From JACVRX01 sp046726315 (lineage in GTDB: Bacteria; Actinomycetota; Actinomycetes; Jiangellales; Jiangellaceae), in contig JBKPAG010000015.1 in assembly GCA_046726315.1 (NCBI GenBank), positions 35,775 through 99,774 on the forward strand: a stretch of DNA of 64,000 nucleotides, read 5' to 3'. This document shows positions 52,556-61,724 of the stretch, piece by piece (the stretch's first letter is position 1; each line of letters opens with the position of its first letter). A program made the position numbers and the translations under genes. The notes under the pieces are model-generated. The model was not told the origin of the DNA. It did no database searches and was given only the letters and a program-made list of their open reading frames with translations.

Positions 52556-53080
52556 CTAGCCGAGCTGGTCGCGCAGGGCTTGGCCCTTGCGGCGGGCCGT
52601 CGCTTCGAGGTCGGCACGGAAGACGTCCAGCCGCCTGCGTAAGGCGCCGTCGGACGTGGCGATAATGCGCGCAGCAAGCAGGCCGGCATTACGCGCGCCG
52701 CCGACGGAAACCGTCGCAACCGGAACCCCGGCGGGCATTTGCACGATCGACAACAGCGAGTCGAGGCCGTCAAGGTAGTGCAGCGGTACCGGCACACCAA
52801 TGACCGGGAGCGACGTGACCGACGCGAGCATGCCCGGCAGGTGAGCCGCTCCTCCGGCACCCGCGACAATGACGCGCAGACCGCGGTCCGCCGCCGTTGC
52901 CCCGTACTCCAGCATCGCGTGCGGCATCCGGTGCGCTGAAACGACGCCGACTTCGTGCGGCACACCGAGGTCGGCGAGCACGGAGCCGGCGTCGGACATG
53001 ACCGGCCAGTCAGAGTCGGAGCCCATGACGATCCCGACCAGCGGGTCGCCGTCTCCCACGACCCGCACCAGATCACTCAT
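52556..53080 (-). CDS. purE: 5-(carboxyamino)imidazole ribonucleotide mutase
   Basis: 174 aa. Purine synthesis: converts N5-CAIR to CAIR. Class I PurE motifs: VGIVMGSDSDWPVMSDAGSV, VVSAHRMPHAMLEYGATAAD, VIVAGAGGAAHLPGMLASVT, PVPLHYLDGLDSLLSIVQMP and VATVSVGGARNAGLLAARI. ATG 53080 overlaps the end of purK by 8 bases; the frame further upstream is antisense noise of purK. Confidence 0.97.
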   Translation of the reverse strand: MSDLVRVVGDGDPLVGIVMGSDSDWPVMSDAGSVLADLGVPHEVGVVSAHRMPHAMLEYGATAADRGLRVIVAGAGGAAHLPGMLASVTSLPVIGVPVPLHYLDGLDSLLSIVQMPAGVPVATVSVGGARNAGLLAARIIATSDGALRRRLDVFRADLEATARRKGQALRDQLG

Positions 53081-54320
53081 TGACGGCTCCTCGCAGATAC
53101 CCGGCAGCGTGCCGAGCACGTTCTCGAAGATCCTCGACGTCGTCGCCCAGGACGGTGACATGTCCCACCTTGCGCCCAGGGCGAACCGTCTTGCCGTACC
53201 AATGGATCTTGACGGCAGGGTCACGGGACATGCAATGACGGTATGCGGAATAGACCTCCCGCAGTTCTCCGCCGAAGACGTTGACCATGACGGCGTAGGG
53301 AGCGTGGGCCGCCGGCGATCCCAGCGGCAGGTCGAGCACCGCCCGAAGGTGGTTCTCGAACTGGCTCGTGACCGCGCCGTCGATGCTCCAATGCGCAGTG
53401 TTGTGCGGGCGCATCGCCAGCTCGTTGACCAGCAGCCGGCCGTCCCGGGTCTCGAACAGCTCAACCGCCAAGACGCCAACGACGTCCAGGTCGGCGGCAA
53501 CGGCGAGCGCGAGCCGTTGGGCTTCGACAGCCAGCCGGTCGGGGAGGCCCGGCGCGGGAGCGACCACCTCGACGCAGATTCCGTCGCGCTGAACGGATTC
53601 GACGACCGGATAGGCGACGGCCTGCCCAGATGGTGAACGCGCCACGACGGCGGCCAGCTCACGGGGGAAGTCGATCAGCTCCTCGGCCAACACCGGCACG
53701 CTGGCCCGAAACGGCTCCGCTGCCTCGTCCAAGGATCGGGCGATCCACACGCCCTTGCCGTCGTAACCGCCCCTCGTCGTCTTGAGCACAACCTGAGTTG
53801 TCAGGCCGGACAGGTCCCCAGCCTGCGCCGACGCCACGCCCTGCCCTGACCACTCGCCACGCGGGGAGTCCCCAGCTAGCTCGGCCGAGAACGCGGCTAC
53901 GTCGGCAGGACCGGACACGATCCGATGCCGGGGGCACGGGATACCAGCAGCCGTGAGCCGCGACCGCATCACAGCCTTGTCCTGGGCGTGAATCAGGGCG
54001 TCCGGTCCGGGCCGCACGACGATGCCCGCTGTCTCCAGACTCCGCAGGTGCGACGTCGGCACGTGCTCGTGGTCGAACGTGATCACATCGCACTGCTCGG
54101 CGAACCTGCGCAGGTCGGCCAGCGCTTTCTCGTCACCGACCGTGGTCGCGGGCACGACCTGGGCGGCTGCGTCGTCGGGCCGAGCGGCGAGGACGGCGAG
54201 CCGGACGCCGAGCGCTATCGCCGCTGGTTGGGTCATCCGGGCCAGTTGACCGCCGCCGACCATACCGACAACTGGGCCGGCAGCTGGGCCGACGCCCGGC
54301 CAGCCCTCCGCACCCGTCAC
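53073..54320 (-). CDS. purK: N5-carboxyaminoimidazole ribonucleotide synthase
   Basis: 415 aa from GTG 54320. ATP-grasp enzyme using AIR, bicarbonate and ATP. N-terminal VVGMVGGGQLARMTQPAAIA; DVITFDHEHVPTSHLRSLET; ATP-grasp core VVLKTTRGGYDGKGVWIA; C-terminal NELAMRPHNTAHWSIDGAVT and SQFENHLRAVLDLPLG. The start is uncertain because the frame stays open upstream to 54662; GTG 54320 is near the family N-terminus. Divergent from GtrA, with 45 bases between. Confidence 0.95.
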   Translation of the reverse strand: MTGAEGWPGVGPAAGPVVGMVGGGQLARMTQPAAIALGVRLAVLAARPDDAAAQVVPATTVGDEKALADLRRFAEQCDVITFDHEHVPTSHLRSLETAGIVVRPGPDALIHAQDKAVMRSRLTAAGIPCPRHRIVSGPADVAAFSAELAGDSPRGEWSGQGVASAQAGDLSGLTTQVVLKTTRGGYDGKGVWIARSLDEAAEPFRASVPVLAEELIDFPRELAAVVARSPSGQAVAYPVVESVQRDGICVEVVAPAPGLPDRLAVEAQRLALAVAADLDVVGVLAVELFETRDGRLLVNELAMRPHNTAHWSIDGAVTSQFENHLRAVLDLPLGSPAAHAPYAVMVNVFGGELREVYSAYRHCMSRDPAVKIHWYGKTVRPGRKVGHVTVLGDDVEDLRERARHAAGYLRGAVNE

Positions 54321-54365
54321 GGACCCACAGGTTAGCGACGCCGGACGGCGTCCCGTGGTCGTCCC

Positions 54366-54911
54366 GTGCTCTACCCTTGGTCGGTGCTGAACACTCTCAC
54401 CCGGCCACTGCGGCGAGCGCCGGCCCCATTCAGGATGGCGCTGCAGCTCTGGTACGGGTTGCACCAACTCATCCGCGAGAGCCTGAAATTCCTGACGGTC
54501 GGAAGCGTCGGGTTCGCCGTGGACGTGCTCGTGTTCAACGCCCTGCTCTATGCCGGCGGCGACGGCCCACTCAACCACAAGCCGCTGACCGCAAAGACCA
54601 TCTCCGTCGTCGCCGCGACGTTGGTCACCTACACCGGCAACCGAGTATGGACCTTCCGCCATCGGGCCCGGACTGGCTTCGCTCGTGAGTACGTGCTGTT
54701 CTTCCTGCTCAACGGCGTCGGGCTCGGCATCGCGTTGTGCTGTCTCGGGATCTCCCGCTACGCACTCGGGCTGTCCGGACCGCTGGCGGACAACGTGGCC
54801 GCCAACGTCATCGGCCTCGGCCTGGGCACGCTGTTCCGGTTCTGGTCATACCGCCGGTGGGTCTTCCCCGATCCCGCGGTCGGACGCGGGTCTGCGCCGC
54901 TAGCTCTCTGA
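54366..54911 (+). CDS. GtrA-family membrane protein
   Basis: 181 aa, GTG start (GTG 54384 is an alternative). Four hydrophobic helices: FLTVGSVGFAVDVLVFNALL, TISVVAATLVTYTGNRVWTF, YVLFFLLNGVGLGIALCCLG and NVAANVIGLGLGTLFRFWSY, with the family RFWSYRRWVF end. GtrA proteins help flip or handle undecaprenyl-linked sugars for wall glycan decoration. Same position as Rv3277, between purK and the PH-domain gene. It may serve the glycan genes to its left; inference. Confidence 0.9.
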   Translation: MLYPWSVLNTLTRPLRRAPAPFRMALQLWYGLHQLIRESLKFLTVGSVGFAVDVLVFNALLYAGGDGPLNHKPLTAKTISVVAATLVTYTGNRVWTFRHRARTGFAREYVLFFLLNGVGLGIALCCLGISRYALGLSGPLADNVAANVIGLGLGTLFRFWSYRRWVFPDPAVGRGSAPLAL

Positions 54912-54931
54912 CGGCCCCTCCCGGCGAGCGG

Positions 54932-55846
54932 TCAGGCTGCTGCAGTGCGCGTACGTGGCCCGGCCCGCAGCACCTGGGACGGGAGGTCGTGCCCGACCAG
55001 CCGCTCGGCCTGAGCGGCCACGTCGATCAGGGCATCGAGATCGACGCCGGTGTCGACGCCCATGTCCTCGAGCATGTGCACCAGCTCTTCACTGGCGATG
55101 TTCCCCGACGCGCCGGGTGCCTCCGGACAGCCGCCGAGCCCGCCCACCGAGGCGTCGAAGTCGTCCACGCCCTGCTGCAGCGCCGCGAACACGTTGGCAA
55201 GACCAGTACCCCTGGTGTTGTGGAAGTGCAGCCCCAGCGCCACATCCGCGCGGGCAGCCCTGGTCTCCTCGACCAGTCGGGTGACCCTGGTCGGTGTCGC
55301 CATCCCGGTGGTGTCTCCGTAGGCGATCGAGTCGGCACCGCCGGACAGCGCCCGCTCGACCACGTACAGCACCCTCGAGATCGGAACGTCGCCTTCGTAC
55401 GGGCAGCCCCAGGCGGTCGCGACGATCACCTGCAACGTCGCGCCGTACGCGTGCACGAGGTCGACGATCGCCGGCAGCTCGGCCAGCGACTCGTCAGTCG
55501 ATCGCTTGATGTTGCGCCGGTTGTGCGTATCCGAGGCGGAGATGACGACCTCGACTTCGACGAACCCGGCGTCCACGGCCCGCTGAGCGCCGCGCAGGTT
55601 GGGCACCAGCGCCGAGAAGCGGATGTCGGGGTTGCGTTCGACCTGAGCCCAGACCTCTGCCGCATCGGCCATCTGCGGGATCGCGTCGGGATGGACGAAC
55701 GAGACTGCCTCGATACGGCGTACCCCGGTCCGCGAAAGGGCATTGATGAGCGCTACCTTGCCCTCGGTGGAAACGGGCTCCTCGTTCTGCAGCCCGTCCC
55801 GCGGCCCGACCTCACGCAGGCTGATCCGCTGCGGAAGCTCGCTCAT
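54932..55846 (-). CDS. hydroxymethylglutaryl-CoA lyase
   Basis: 304 aa. Splits HMG-CoA to acetyl-CoA and acetoacetate in leucine breakdown. TIM-barrel HMGL-like motifs: SLREVGPRDGLQNEEPVSTE, ALVPNLRGAQRAVDAGF, TAWGCPYEGDVPISRVLYVV, LHFHNTRGTGLANVFAALQQ (metal His-x-His), and the catalytic cysteine loop GGLGGCPEAPGASGNIASEE. Six bases after the enoyl-CoA hydratase gene. Its product is the substrate of the acetoacetyl-CoA synthetase at 16 kb. Gene not present at this place in mycobacteria as far as I recall. Confidence 0.95.
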   Translation of the reverse strand: MSELPQRISLREVGPRDGLQNEEPVSTEGKVALINALSRTGVRRIEAVSFVHPDAIPQMADAAEVWAQVERNPDIRFSALVPNLRGAQRAVDAGFVEVEVVISASDTHNRRNIKRSTDESLAELPAIVDLVHAYGATLQVIVATAWGCPYEGDVPISRVLYVVERALSGGADSIAYGDTTGMATPTRVTRLVEETRAARADVALGLHFHNTRGTGLANVFAALQQGVDDFDASVGGLGGCPEAPGASGNIASEELVHMLEDMGVDTGVDLDALIDVAAQAERLVGHDLPSQVLRAGPRTRTAAA

Positions 55847-55852
55847 CTGACC

Positions 55853-56650
55853 TCACTCCCCAGGCCACTCCGGATCGCGCTTCTCGTTGAACGCCGCGAC
55901 CCCCTCGGATCTATCCCCGCTGAACGCGGTCGCTCGCCAGCGGGCATCCTCGATCTCCAGCCCGACTGCAAGCGGGACGTCGAGACCCAGCCGCATCGCC
56001 TGTTTTGCGTTGCGAAGACCGACCGGTGAGTTGCGGCTGATCGCCGCTGCGATCTCCAGCGCGACGGCACGATCACGCCCTGCGGGGACCAGGCGGTCGG
56101 CAATGGCCAGCCGATACGCTTCGCTGGCCTCGATCCGGCGTGCCGTGAACACCAGGTCCGCTGCCCTGCCCCAGCCGGCGCGCCGGGCGAGCAACTGGGT
56201 GCCTCCACCGCCAGGGATGACGCCCACGGATACCTCCGGCAGCCCGAACACTGCTGTCTCGTCAGCAACGATCAGATCGCAGGCCAGGGCGAGCTCACAC
56301 CCCCCGCCGAGGGCGTAACCATGCACCGCCGCTACCGTCGGCACCGGCAGGTAGAGGACGCCGGTGTAGGCGGAGCGAGCGACGAGGCGCTGCCGCAGAA
56401 GCTCGTCGTCGGTGAGTGCGTTGCGTTCCTTGAGGTCCGCGCCGACGCAGAACGCCTTTTCCGACGACGATGAGAGCACGACCGCACGCAGGCTGCCGTC
56501 TGCGGCAAGTTCAGTCGTGGCAGCTGCGATCGCCCGAGCCATCGCGGTCGACACAGCGTTGAGTGCTTCCGGCCGATCCAAAACAAGCTCGGCGACGTGC
56601 GGTACACCGTCCGCTCCTCGAAGGGTGACACCCAGCTCCGGAGTGGTCAC
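55853..56650 (-). CDS. enoyl-CoA hydratase/isomerase family protein
   Basis: 265 aa, GTG start overlapping the PH-domain stop (GTGA). Crotonase fold: ELVLDRPEALNAVSTAM, AFCVGADLKERNALTDDEL (first oxyanion site), VAAVHGYALGGGCELALACD (second), FGLPEVSVGVIPGGGGTQLL. C-terminal AFSGDRSEGVAAFNEKRDPE. In a cluster with HMG-CoA lyase it may be a methylglutaconyl-CoA hydratase of leucine breakdown; that assignment is inference from context. Confidence 0.9.
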   Translation of the reverse strand: MTTPELGVTLRGADGVPHVAELVLDRPEALNAVSTAMARAIAAATTELAADGSLRAVVLSSSSEKAFCVGADLKERNALTDDELLRQRLVARSAYTGVLYLPVPTVAAVHGYALGGGCELALACDLIVADETAVFGLPEVSVGVIPGGGGTQLLARRAGWGRAADLVFTARRIEASEAYRLAIADRLVPAGRDRAVALEIAAAISRNSPVGLRNAKQAMRLGLDVPLAVGLEIEDARWRATAFSGDRSEGVAAFNEKRDPEWPGE

Positions 56651-57291
56651 CGCCGGTCACGCTGGCCGGGCTCGTCCAGGCTCCAGTCGTACGGCTGGTC
56701 GCGGGGCAGCGGGCGGGTGCGTCGTTCGGCCTCGTCTGTCTCGGATTCCGGCTTACTCTCCGTTCGCCGCCGGGGCGACGACCATCCGTGCGCCTCGCGG
56801 ACCAGCTCGCTCATCTCGAGCTGCACCTCGTGCACCCGAGGGACGTCACGCAGCACGATCGTGCCGTGCTCGCTCGCGGCCGAGACGTTGAGCGACCCAC
56901 AACGGAGCATTCGATCGACCAGGTCCTGGTTGTAGGCGACGTCGTTGATCCGACCTAACGGGATGTCACGGCCGTACCGGCTGACCACACCTTGCCGCGT
57001 CACGAGCCGTTCGGTGGTGACGGTATACGTAGTGCTCAGCCATACCAGGAACGGCCACACCGACCAGCGGGCAATCACGCCCAAGGCGATCGCCAACAGC
57101 ACCCATCGGCCCGCCGCACCGCTTCCACTTTCGGGCAGGACGCCCAGGCCGAAGCCGACCGCCGCTGCGGTGATCAGGAGCACCAGGACGGGGATCAGCA
57201 GCGCCTTGGCGTGTGTGCGCATGTCCAGCACGACCTCCTCGCCCTGCCCGAGGAGCCGCTGCGGAAATGCCATAGCAAGCAGCCTAGACAT
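56647..57291 (-). CDS. PH-domain (bPH2) membrane protein
   Basis: 214 aa from ATG 57291, which has GGGGAG 6-7 bases upstream; the frame is open to 57444. Two membrane helices near residues 30-75 (LLIPVLVLLITAAAVGFGLG and WVLLAIALGVIARWSVWPFL), then a bacterial PH domain: YTVTTERLVTRQGVVSRYG, DIPLGRINDVAYNQDLVDRM and LNVSAASEHGTIVLRDVP. The C-terminus is charged. Same order as Rv3278c. Function unknown. Confidence 0.88.
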   Translation of the reverse strand: MSRLLAMAFPQRLLGQGEEVVLDMRTHAKALLIPVLVLLITAAAVGFGLGVLPESGSGAAGRWVLLAIALGVIARWSVWPFLVWLSTTYTVTTERLVTRQGVVSRYGRDIPLGRINDVAYNQDLVDRMLRCGSLNVSAASEHGTIVLRDVPRVHEVQLEMSELVREAHGWSSPRRRTESKPESETDEAERRTRPLPRDQPYDWSLDEPGQRDRR

Positions 57292-57406
57292 GCCTACTCC
57301 CCGCCTGGGGTCGACGAGCCGACGGATGCCGTCCCCGCCCGGGCCGACTTCGTCGGCCCCACGCCCGGCCACACCCCGGCCGGCATCCTTCGACCCGTCT
57401 GCTGCG

Positions 57407-58147
57407 TCAACGCTCGGTGCGCAGGTGCTCCACGTCGCCGGCACTGATGGCGACGTCGCCGGAATCGGTGCGCACGATCAGGCGGCCGTCGAGGTCAACA
57501 TCGATCGCCCGCCCGACGACCGGCGCTCGGTCGGGCAGGGTCGCTCGCACCTCGCGGCCGAGCGTGTGGCACAACCGGCGATACAAGGGCGCCAACCATG
57601 GCTGGGGATCGCCACGCTCGCCGCGCCACGTTTCGTACCGGGCGCCGAAGACGTCGAGTAGAGCGGCCAGCACATCGTCGCGGGGAACGTCGGCAAAGCC
57701 CGCGGCGAGCAGCGACACAGCCCCGGCCGGTGCCGCCGACAGGTTGAGCCCCACGCCGACGACGGCGGCTGCGCCGGCCGGGCCATCCACGCGCTCGACT
57801 AGCACTCCAGCCAGTTTCTTGGAGCCGAGCAGAACGTCGTTCGGCCACTTGAGGACCGTCTCGGTACCCGGATGAGCGTGCAATGCCTCGACGACCGCGA
57901 CGCCGGCGAGTAGGGGAAGCCAGGGCCACCGGTTGGCAGGTACCGACGGGCGCAGCAGCATCGAGACCGCGAGGCCGGTGCCCGGCGGAGCCTGCCAGGC
58001 GCGGCCGAGCCGTCCCCGCCCCGCGCTCTGGTAATCGGCGACCAGGACTGTCCCTTCGGCACCGCCTTCGCGAGCAGCAGCGGCCACGTCGGCGTTGGTG
58101 GACCCGGTCTCCGTGACGTGGTGGAGCTGCCAGCTGACCACGACCAC
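57407..58147 (-). CDS. birA: biotin-[acetyl-CoA-carboxylase] ligase
   Basis: 246 aa with a GTG start. Attaches biotin to the carrier domain of acyl-CoA carboxylases. TGSTNADVAAAAREGGAEGT, ADYQSAGRGRLGRAWQAPPG (biotinyl-AMP loop), LKWPNDVLLGSKKLAGVLVE and VGVGLNLSA are conserved. It lacks an N-terminal DNA-binding domain, so it is a monofunctional ligase. Neighbour of accD5, as in mycobacteria, though a PEP-carboxylase remnant now sits between. Confidence 0.95.
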   Translation of the reverse strand: MVVVSWQLHHVTETGSTNADVAAAAREGGAEGTVLVADYQSAGRGRLGRAWQAPPGTGLAVSMLLRPSVPANRWPWLPLLAGVAVVEALHAHPGTETVLKWPNDVLLGSKKLAGVLVERVDGPAGAAAVVGVGLNLSAAPAGAVSLLAAGFADVPRDDVLAALLDVFGARYETWRGERGDPQPWLAPLYRRLCHTLGREVRATLPDRAPVVGRAIDVDLDGRLIVRTDSGDVAISAGDVEHLRTER

Positions 58148-58150
58148 CCC

Positions 58151-59566
58151 TCAGCCGGTGTTCTGCAGCCCGGCGGCGATCCCGTTGACCGTGATCTGAA
58201 GCAGTCGCCGGATCCCTGCGTCGTCCGCTGTTCCGTCCCGCAGAGCGCGCAGCGCGCGGACCTGCAGATGCGAGAGCGCGTCGACGTACGGGTCGCGAAG
58301 CGCCACGGCGCGCCCGAGCACCCGGCGGTCCTCGAGCAGTCGGGCATGGCCGGATAAGGCGAGCACCTGCGAGGTCGTTCGGGCGTGCTCGTCGAGCACC
58401 CTCTCCGTCAGGTCCGGACGGCCGCCGAGGTCCAGGTAGTGGCCGGCGATCCGGCGATCGGTCTTGGCGAGGGACATCTCGGCGTTCTCGAGCATGACCG
58501 TGAACAACGGCCACGACTCGTACGCCCGACGTAACAGTTCCGGATCGCCGACGGTGGCGAAGCCGGTGCCCAGGCCGTACCAACCGGGCAGGTTGACCCG
58601 CGTCTGCGCCCACGAAAACACCCATGGAATGGCCCGGAGGTCTTCCAGCGACGACGACGAAGCCTGGCCGCGACGGGCCGGCCGCGACCCCAGCCGCAAC
58701 GCACCGATCTCCTCTAGCGGCGTCACCTGCGCGAACCAGTCTGCGAAGCCATCGGCGCACACCAGGTCGTGGTAGGCCTCCCGGGCCGCCTTGTCGAGAA
58801 CAGTTGCCAGATCGGCGAATTCCTCTGCCGCCTCCCGCGCGCGGTCCTCGACCGCGGGCGTGGAGGCCAGCAGTACCGCAGCGGCAACCTGTTCGATGTG
58901 ACGACGGGCGATGACCGGGTCGCCATAGCGGGCGAAGAACACCTCGCCCTGCTCGGTGACCTTGAACCGACCAGCGACCGAGCCGGGTGCCTGGGCCAGC
59001 ACCGCTCGGTTGGCCGGGCCGCCGCCTCGGCCGCGCGCTCCGCCGCGACCGTGGAAGAGGGTCAGCCGGATGGCGTGTCGGCTGGCCCAGGCCGCCAGGC
59101 GGGCCTGTGCGTCGTAGAGGGCGAACGTGGCCGACACCGGCCCCGGCCGGTCAGCTCGCAGCTGCGCGGTGCGCCAGAGGATGTCGACCTCTTCCAGCAG
59201 GCGGCGCCGGATCTCGGCCTCCTCGGACGCGCCAAGGCGGGGATCGTCACGCCGCTCGAGGAGCTCGGCCACCCGACGGATCCCCGTCACGACCGCTCGG
59301 CGGCGAGCTTCGGTCGGGTGGGCAGTCAACACCGGACGAAACTCCAAGCCAGAGAGCAGCGACTGCGCCTGGGCCGGCCCGTGCAGCCGAGCGACCTCGG
59401 CGACCGCAGCACCGACCGTGTCCGAAATCGGTCGGTCGACTTGGTCGGCTGCACGCAGGGCCCGAGCCCGGTGCCGCTCCTCCGCGACGTTCACCAAGTG
59501 GAAGTACACGGTGAACGCCCGGGCAGGATCGTCCCGAGTGCGTCGCCGACCCGTCGGTGGAGACAC
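58151..59566 (-). pseudogene. ppc: phosphoenolpyruvate carboxylase with N-terminal and internal deletions
   Basis: Open frame of 471 codons from GTG 59566; PEPC is normally about 900 aa. Residues 20-150 match the catalytic-His region (AFTVYFHLVNVAEERHRARA, FRPVLTAHPTEARRRAVVTG). After LRADRPG the frame goes directly to VSATFALYDAQARLAAWASR, then FHGRGGARGRGGGPANRAVL, VTEQGEVFFARYGDP, ALRLGSRPARRGQ, LRAIPWVFSWAQTR and the terminal AAGLQNTG. The block with GGDRDGNP and YSDSNKDGG, some 350-400 residues, is absent, and about 100 N-terminal residues are missing. No stop or frameshift. Activity is unlikely; a kept short protein or an assembly deletion cannot be excluded. Confidence 0.7.
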
Positions 59567-59656
59567 CTGATCCAGGGTAGTGACGGCGTTCGGCACGCTC
59601 CGCCGTGTCCAGCGAGCGGACACAGCGCACCGCACAGCTGCGGCGGAGCGGTGGTC

Positions 59657-59662
59657 TAGCCT
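59657..59662 (+). promoter_or_regulatory. probable -10 element of accD5
   Basis: TAGCCT ends 7 bases before the ATG at 59670, and no ribosome site precedes that ATG. Leaderless transcription of accD5 is the likely reading. Confidence 0.45.
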
Positions 59663-59669
59663 GCGGTGC

Positions 59670-61256
59670 ATGACCGCCACGAATGAGGGCGTCGACATCC
59701 ACTCGACCGCGGGAAAGCTCGCCGACCTGCAGAATCGTCTCGACGAGGCGATCCACGCGGGGTCTGCTCGCGCGGTCGAGAAGCAGCACGCCCGGGGCAA
59801 GATGACTGCGCGCCAGCGCATCGGGCTTTTGCTCGACGAGGGCTCCTTCGTCGAGTTCGACGAGCTGGCCCGGCACCGGTCGACGATGTTCGGGATGGAG
59901 AAGAACCGCCCGTACGGCGACGGCGTTGTCACCGGGTTCGGAACCGTCAACGGCCGCGAGATAACGACGTTCGCACAGGACTTCACCGTCTTCGGCGGCA
60001 GCCTCGGCCAGGTCTTCGGCGAGAAGATCGTCAAGGTTATGGACTTCGCGCTCAAGACCGGCTGTCCGATGGTTGGGATCAACGACTCCGGAGGCGCGCG
60101 GATCCAGGAGGGCGTGGTCTCCCTCGGCCTCTACGGCGAGATCTTCCGCCGCAACGTGTTGGCCTCTGGCGTGATACCGCAGATCTCGCTGATCATGGGA
60201 CCGTGCGCGGGGGGTGCCGTGTACTCGCCGGCGATCACCGACTTCACGGTCATGGTCGACGGTACGTCGCACATGTTCATCACCGGCCCGGACGTGATCA
60301 AGACCGTCACGGGGGAAGACATCGCCTTCGAGGAGCTCGGTGGCGGCCGCACGCATAACACCAAGAGCGGCAACGCGCACTACCTGGCCTCCGACGAGAC
60401 CGACGCGATCGATTATGTCCGGGCCCTGCTCTCCTACCTGCCACAGAACAACCTCGACGAGCCCCCGGCCTTCACTGCCGAGGCCGACCTCACCATCACT
60501 GCCGCCGACGCCGAGCTCGATACGCTCATCCCGGACAGCGCCAACCAGCCCTACGACATGCACCGGGTCGTCGAGGGGGTCGTCGACGAGGGTGAGTTCC
60601 TCGAGGTCCAAGCGCTCTACGCGCCGAACATCGTCGTGGGATTCGGCCGGATCGAGGGACGCTCGGTCGGCGTCGTCGCCAACCAGCCGATGCACTTCGC
60701 CGGCACGCTCGACATCGACGCCTCGGAGAAGGCAGCTAGGTTCGTCCGAACCTGCGACGCGTTCAACATCCCGGTACTGACATTTGTCGACGTGCCCGGG
60801 TTCCTGCCCGGCGCCGACCAGGAGTGGAACGGCATCATCCGCCGCGGCGCCAAGCTGATCTACGCGTACGCCGAGGCAACCGTGCCGCTCGTCACGGTCA
60901 TCACCCGTAAGGCCTACGGCGGCGCCTATGACGTCATGGGCTCCAAACACCTCGGCGCCGACGTCAACCTTGCCTGGCCGACCGCGCAGATCGCGGTCAT
61001 GGGCGCGCAAGGAGCGGTGAACATCCTCTATCGACGCGAGCTGGCTGACACGCCTGACCCCGAAGCCCGGCGGGCCGAGCTCGTCACCGACTACGAGGAC
61101 ACCCTGGCGAACCCATACATCGCCGCCGAACGCTTGTATGTCGATGGTGTCATCAGGCCGGCGCGGACACGCGTCGCCGTAGCTCAAGCACTACGCGCCT
61201 TGCGGACGAAGCGCGCAACCCTGCCGCCGAAAAAGCACGGCAACATCCCGCTATGA
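59670..61256 (+). CDS. accD5: acyl-CoA (propionyl-CoA) carboxylase beta subunit
   Basis: 528 aa from ATG 59670. Carboxyltransferase subunit making methylmalonyl-CoA or malonyl-CoA. Motifs: ARGKMTARQRIGLLLDEGSF, QDFTVFGGSLGQVFGEKIVK, GINDSGGARIQEGVVSLGLY, IMGPCAGGAVYSPAITDFTV, FVDVPGFLPGADQEWNGIIR and ITRKAYGGAYDVMGSKHLGA. The C-terminal KKHGNIPL matches the family end. The high similarity to AccD5 and the nearby accE and birA support a propionyl-CoA carboxylase. Confidence 0.95.
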   Translation: MTATNEGVDIHSTAGKLADLQNRLDEAIHAGSARAVEKQHARGKMTARQRIGLLLDEGSFVEFDELARHRSTMFGMEKNRPYGDGVVTGFGTVNGREITTFAQDFTVFGGSLGQVFGEKIVKVMDFALKTGCPMVGINDSGGARIQEGVVSLGLYGEIFRRNVLASGVIPQISLIMGPCAGGAVYSPAITDFTVMVDGTSHMFITGPDVIKTVTGEDIAFEELGGGRTHNTKSGNAHYLASDETDAIDYVRALLSYLPQNNLDEPPAFTAEADLTITAADAELDTLIPDSANQPYDMHRVVEGVVDEGEFLEVQALYAPNIVVGFGRIEGRSVGVVANQPMHFAGTLDIDASEKAARFVRTCDAFNIPVLTFVDVPGFLPGADQEWNGIIRRGAKLIYAYAEATVPLVTVITRKAYGGAYDVMGSKHLGADVNLAWPTAQIAVMGAQGAVNILYRRELADTPDPEARRAELVTDYEDTLANPYIAAERLYVDGVIRPARTRVAVAQALRALRTKRATLPPKKHGNIPL

Positions 61257-61328
61257 GGCGATGGCCTGGGGACGCTTTCGAACCTGGATCTCGGCGTTCA
61301 GCGGGCGGATGCGCGCCGCCAATGGACG

Positions 61329-61334
61329 TAGTGT
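61329..61334 (+). promoter_or_regulatory. possible -10 element of small membrane gene
   Basis: TAGTGT ends 6 bases before the ATG at 61341, the same spacing as the other leaderless starts in this window. It suggests that this gene (and possibly accE after it) has its own promoter. Confidence 0.4.
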
Positions 61335-61340
61335 TGCAGC

Positions 61341-61721
61341 ATGCGGCGCGTGCAGCGTATGCAACCCTTCAGCCGGACATGGCTGCTGACAATGGCCGCC
61401 ACCGCCGCTGGTCTCGCAATACTCGGCTTCTATGTCGCGATCATTGTGTCAGAATCTAATGATTCGGCAGCCGAGGTAGCGCCATGGATTCTTTTGATGT
61501 CAACTGCCACGCTCATGCCTGTTGTCGCTCTATTTAGCCGCACTCGAGCCGTCGTCGGCGGGTGCCTGATTGGATGCGCTGTTATTTGGGGCTTCTTGGC
61601 CGCAATTTCTCTCTTTATTGTCGCCGTTCCGGCCATACTGCTCCCTGTATTCGCATATGCCAACTATCATGAGTCGTCGAAGAAACGCCATTCCAACATC
61701 GACGTCGGCGCCGTAGGGTGA
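61341..61721 (+). CDS. small integral membrane protein, unknown function
   Basis: 126 aa. Three or four hydrophobic segments: WLLTMAATAAGLAILGFYVA, VAPWILLMSTATLMPVVALF, and VGGCLIGCAVIWGFLAAISL running into FIVAVPAILLPVFAYANYH; the ends are basic. No recognised domain. Base composition is clearly lower in GC than accD5 and accE on either side, with codons such as TTT, ATT and TAT that neighbours avoid, so it looks like an acquired gene inserted between two subunits of one enzyme. It ends 3 bases before accE. Confidence 0.75.
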   Translation: MRRVQRMQPFSRTWLLTMAATAAGLAILGFYVAIIVSESNDSAAEVAPWILLMSTATLMPVVALFSRTRAVVGGCLIGCAVIWGFLAAISLFIVAVPAILLPVFAYANYHESSKKRHSNIDVGAVG

Positions 61722-61724
61722 AGC

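Noticed and set aside
59247..61187. 646-codon minus-strand frame opposite accD5
   Set aside because: No domain is seen; accD5 on the plus strand is unmistakable. The same applies to the extension of the PEPC frame from 59566 up to 60082.
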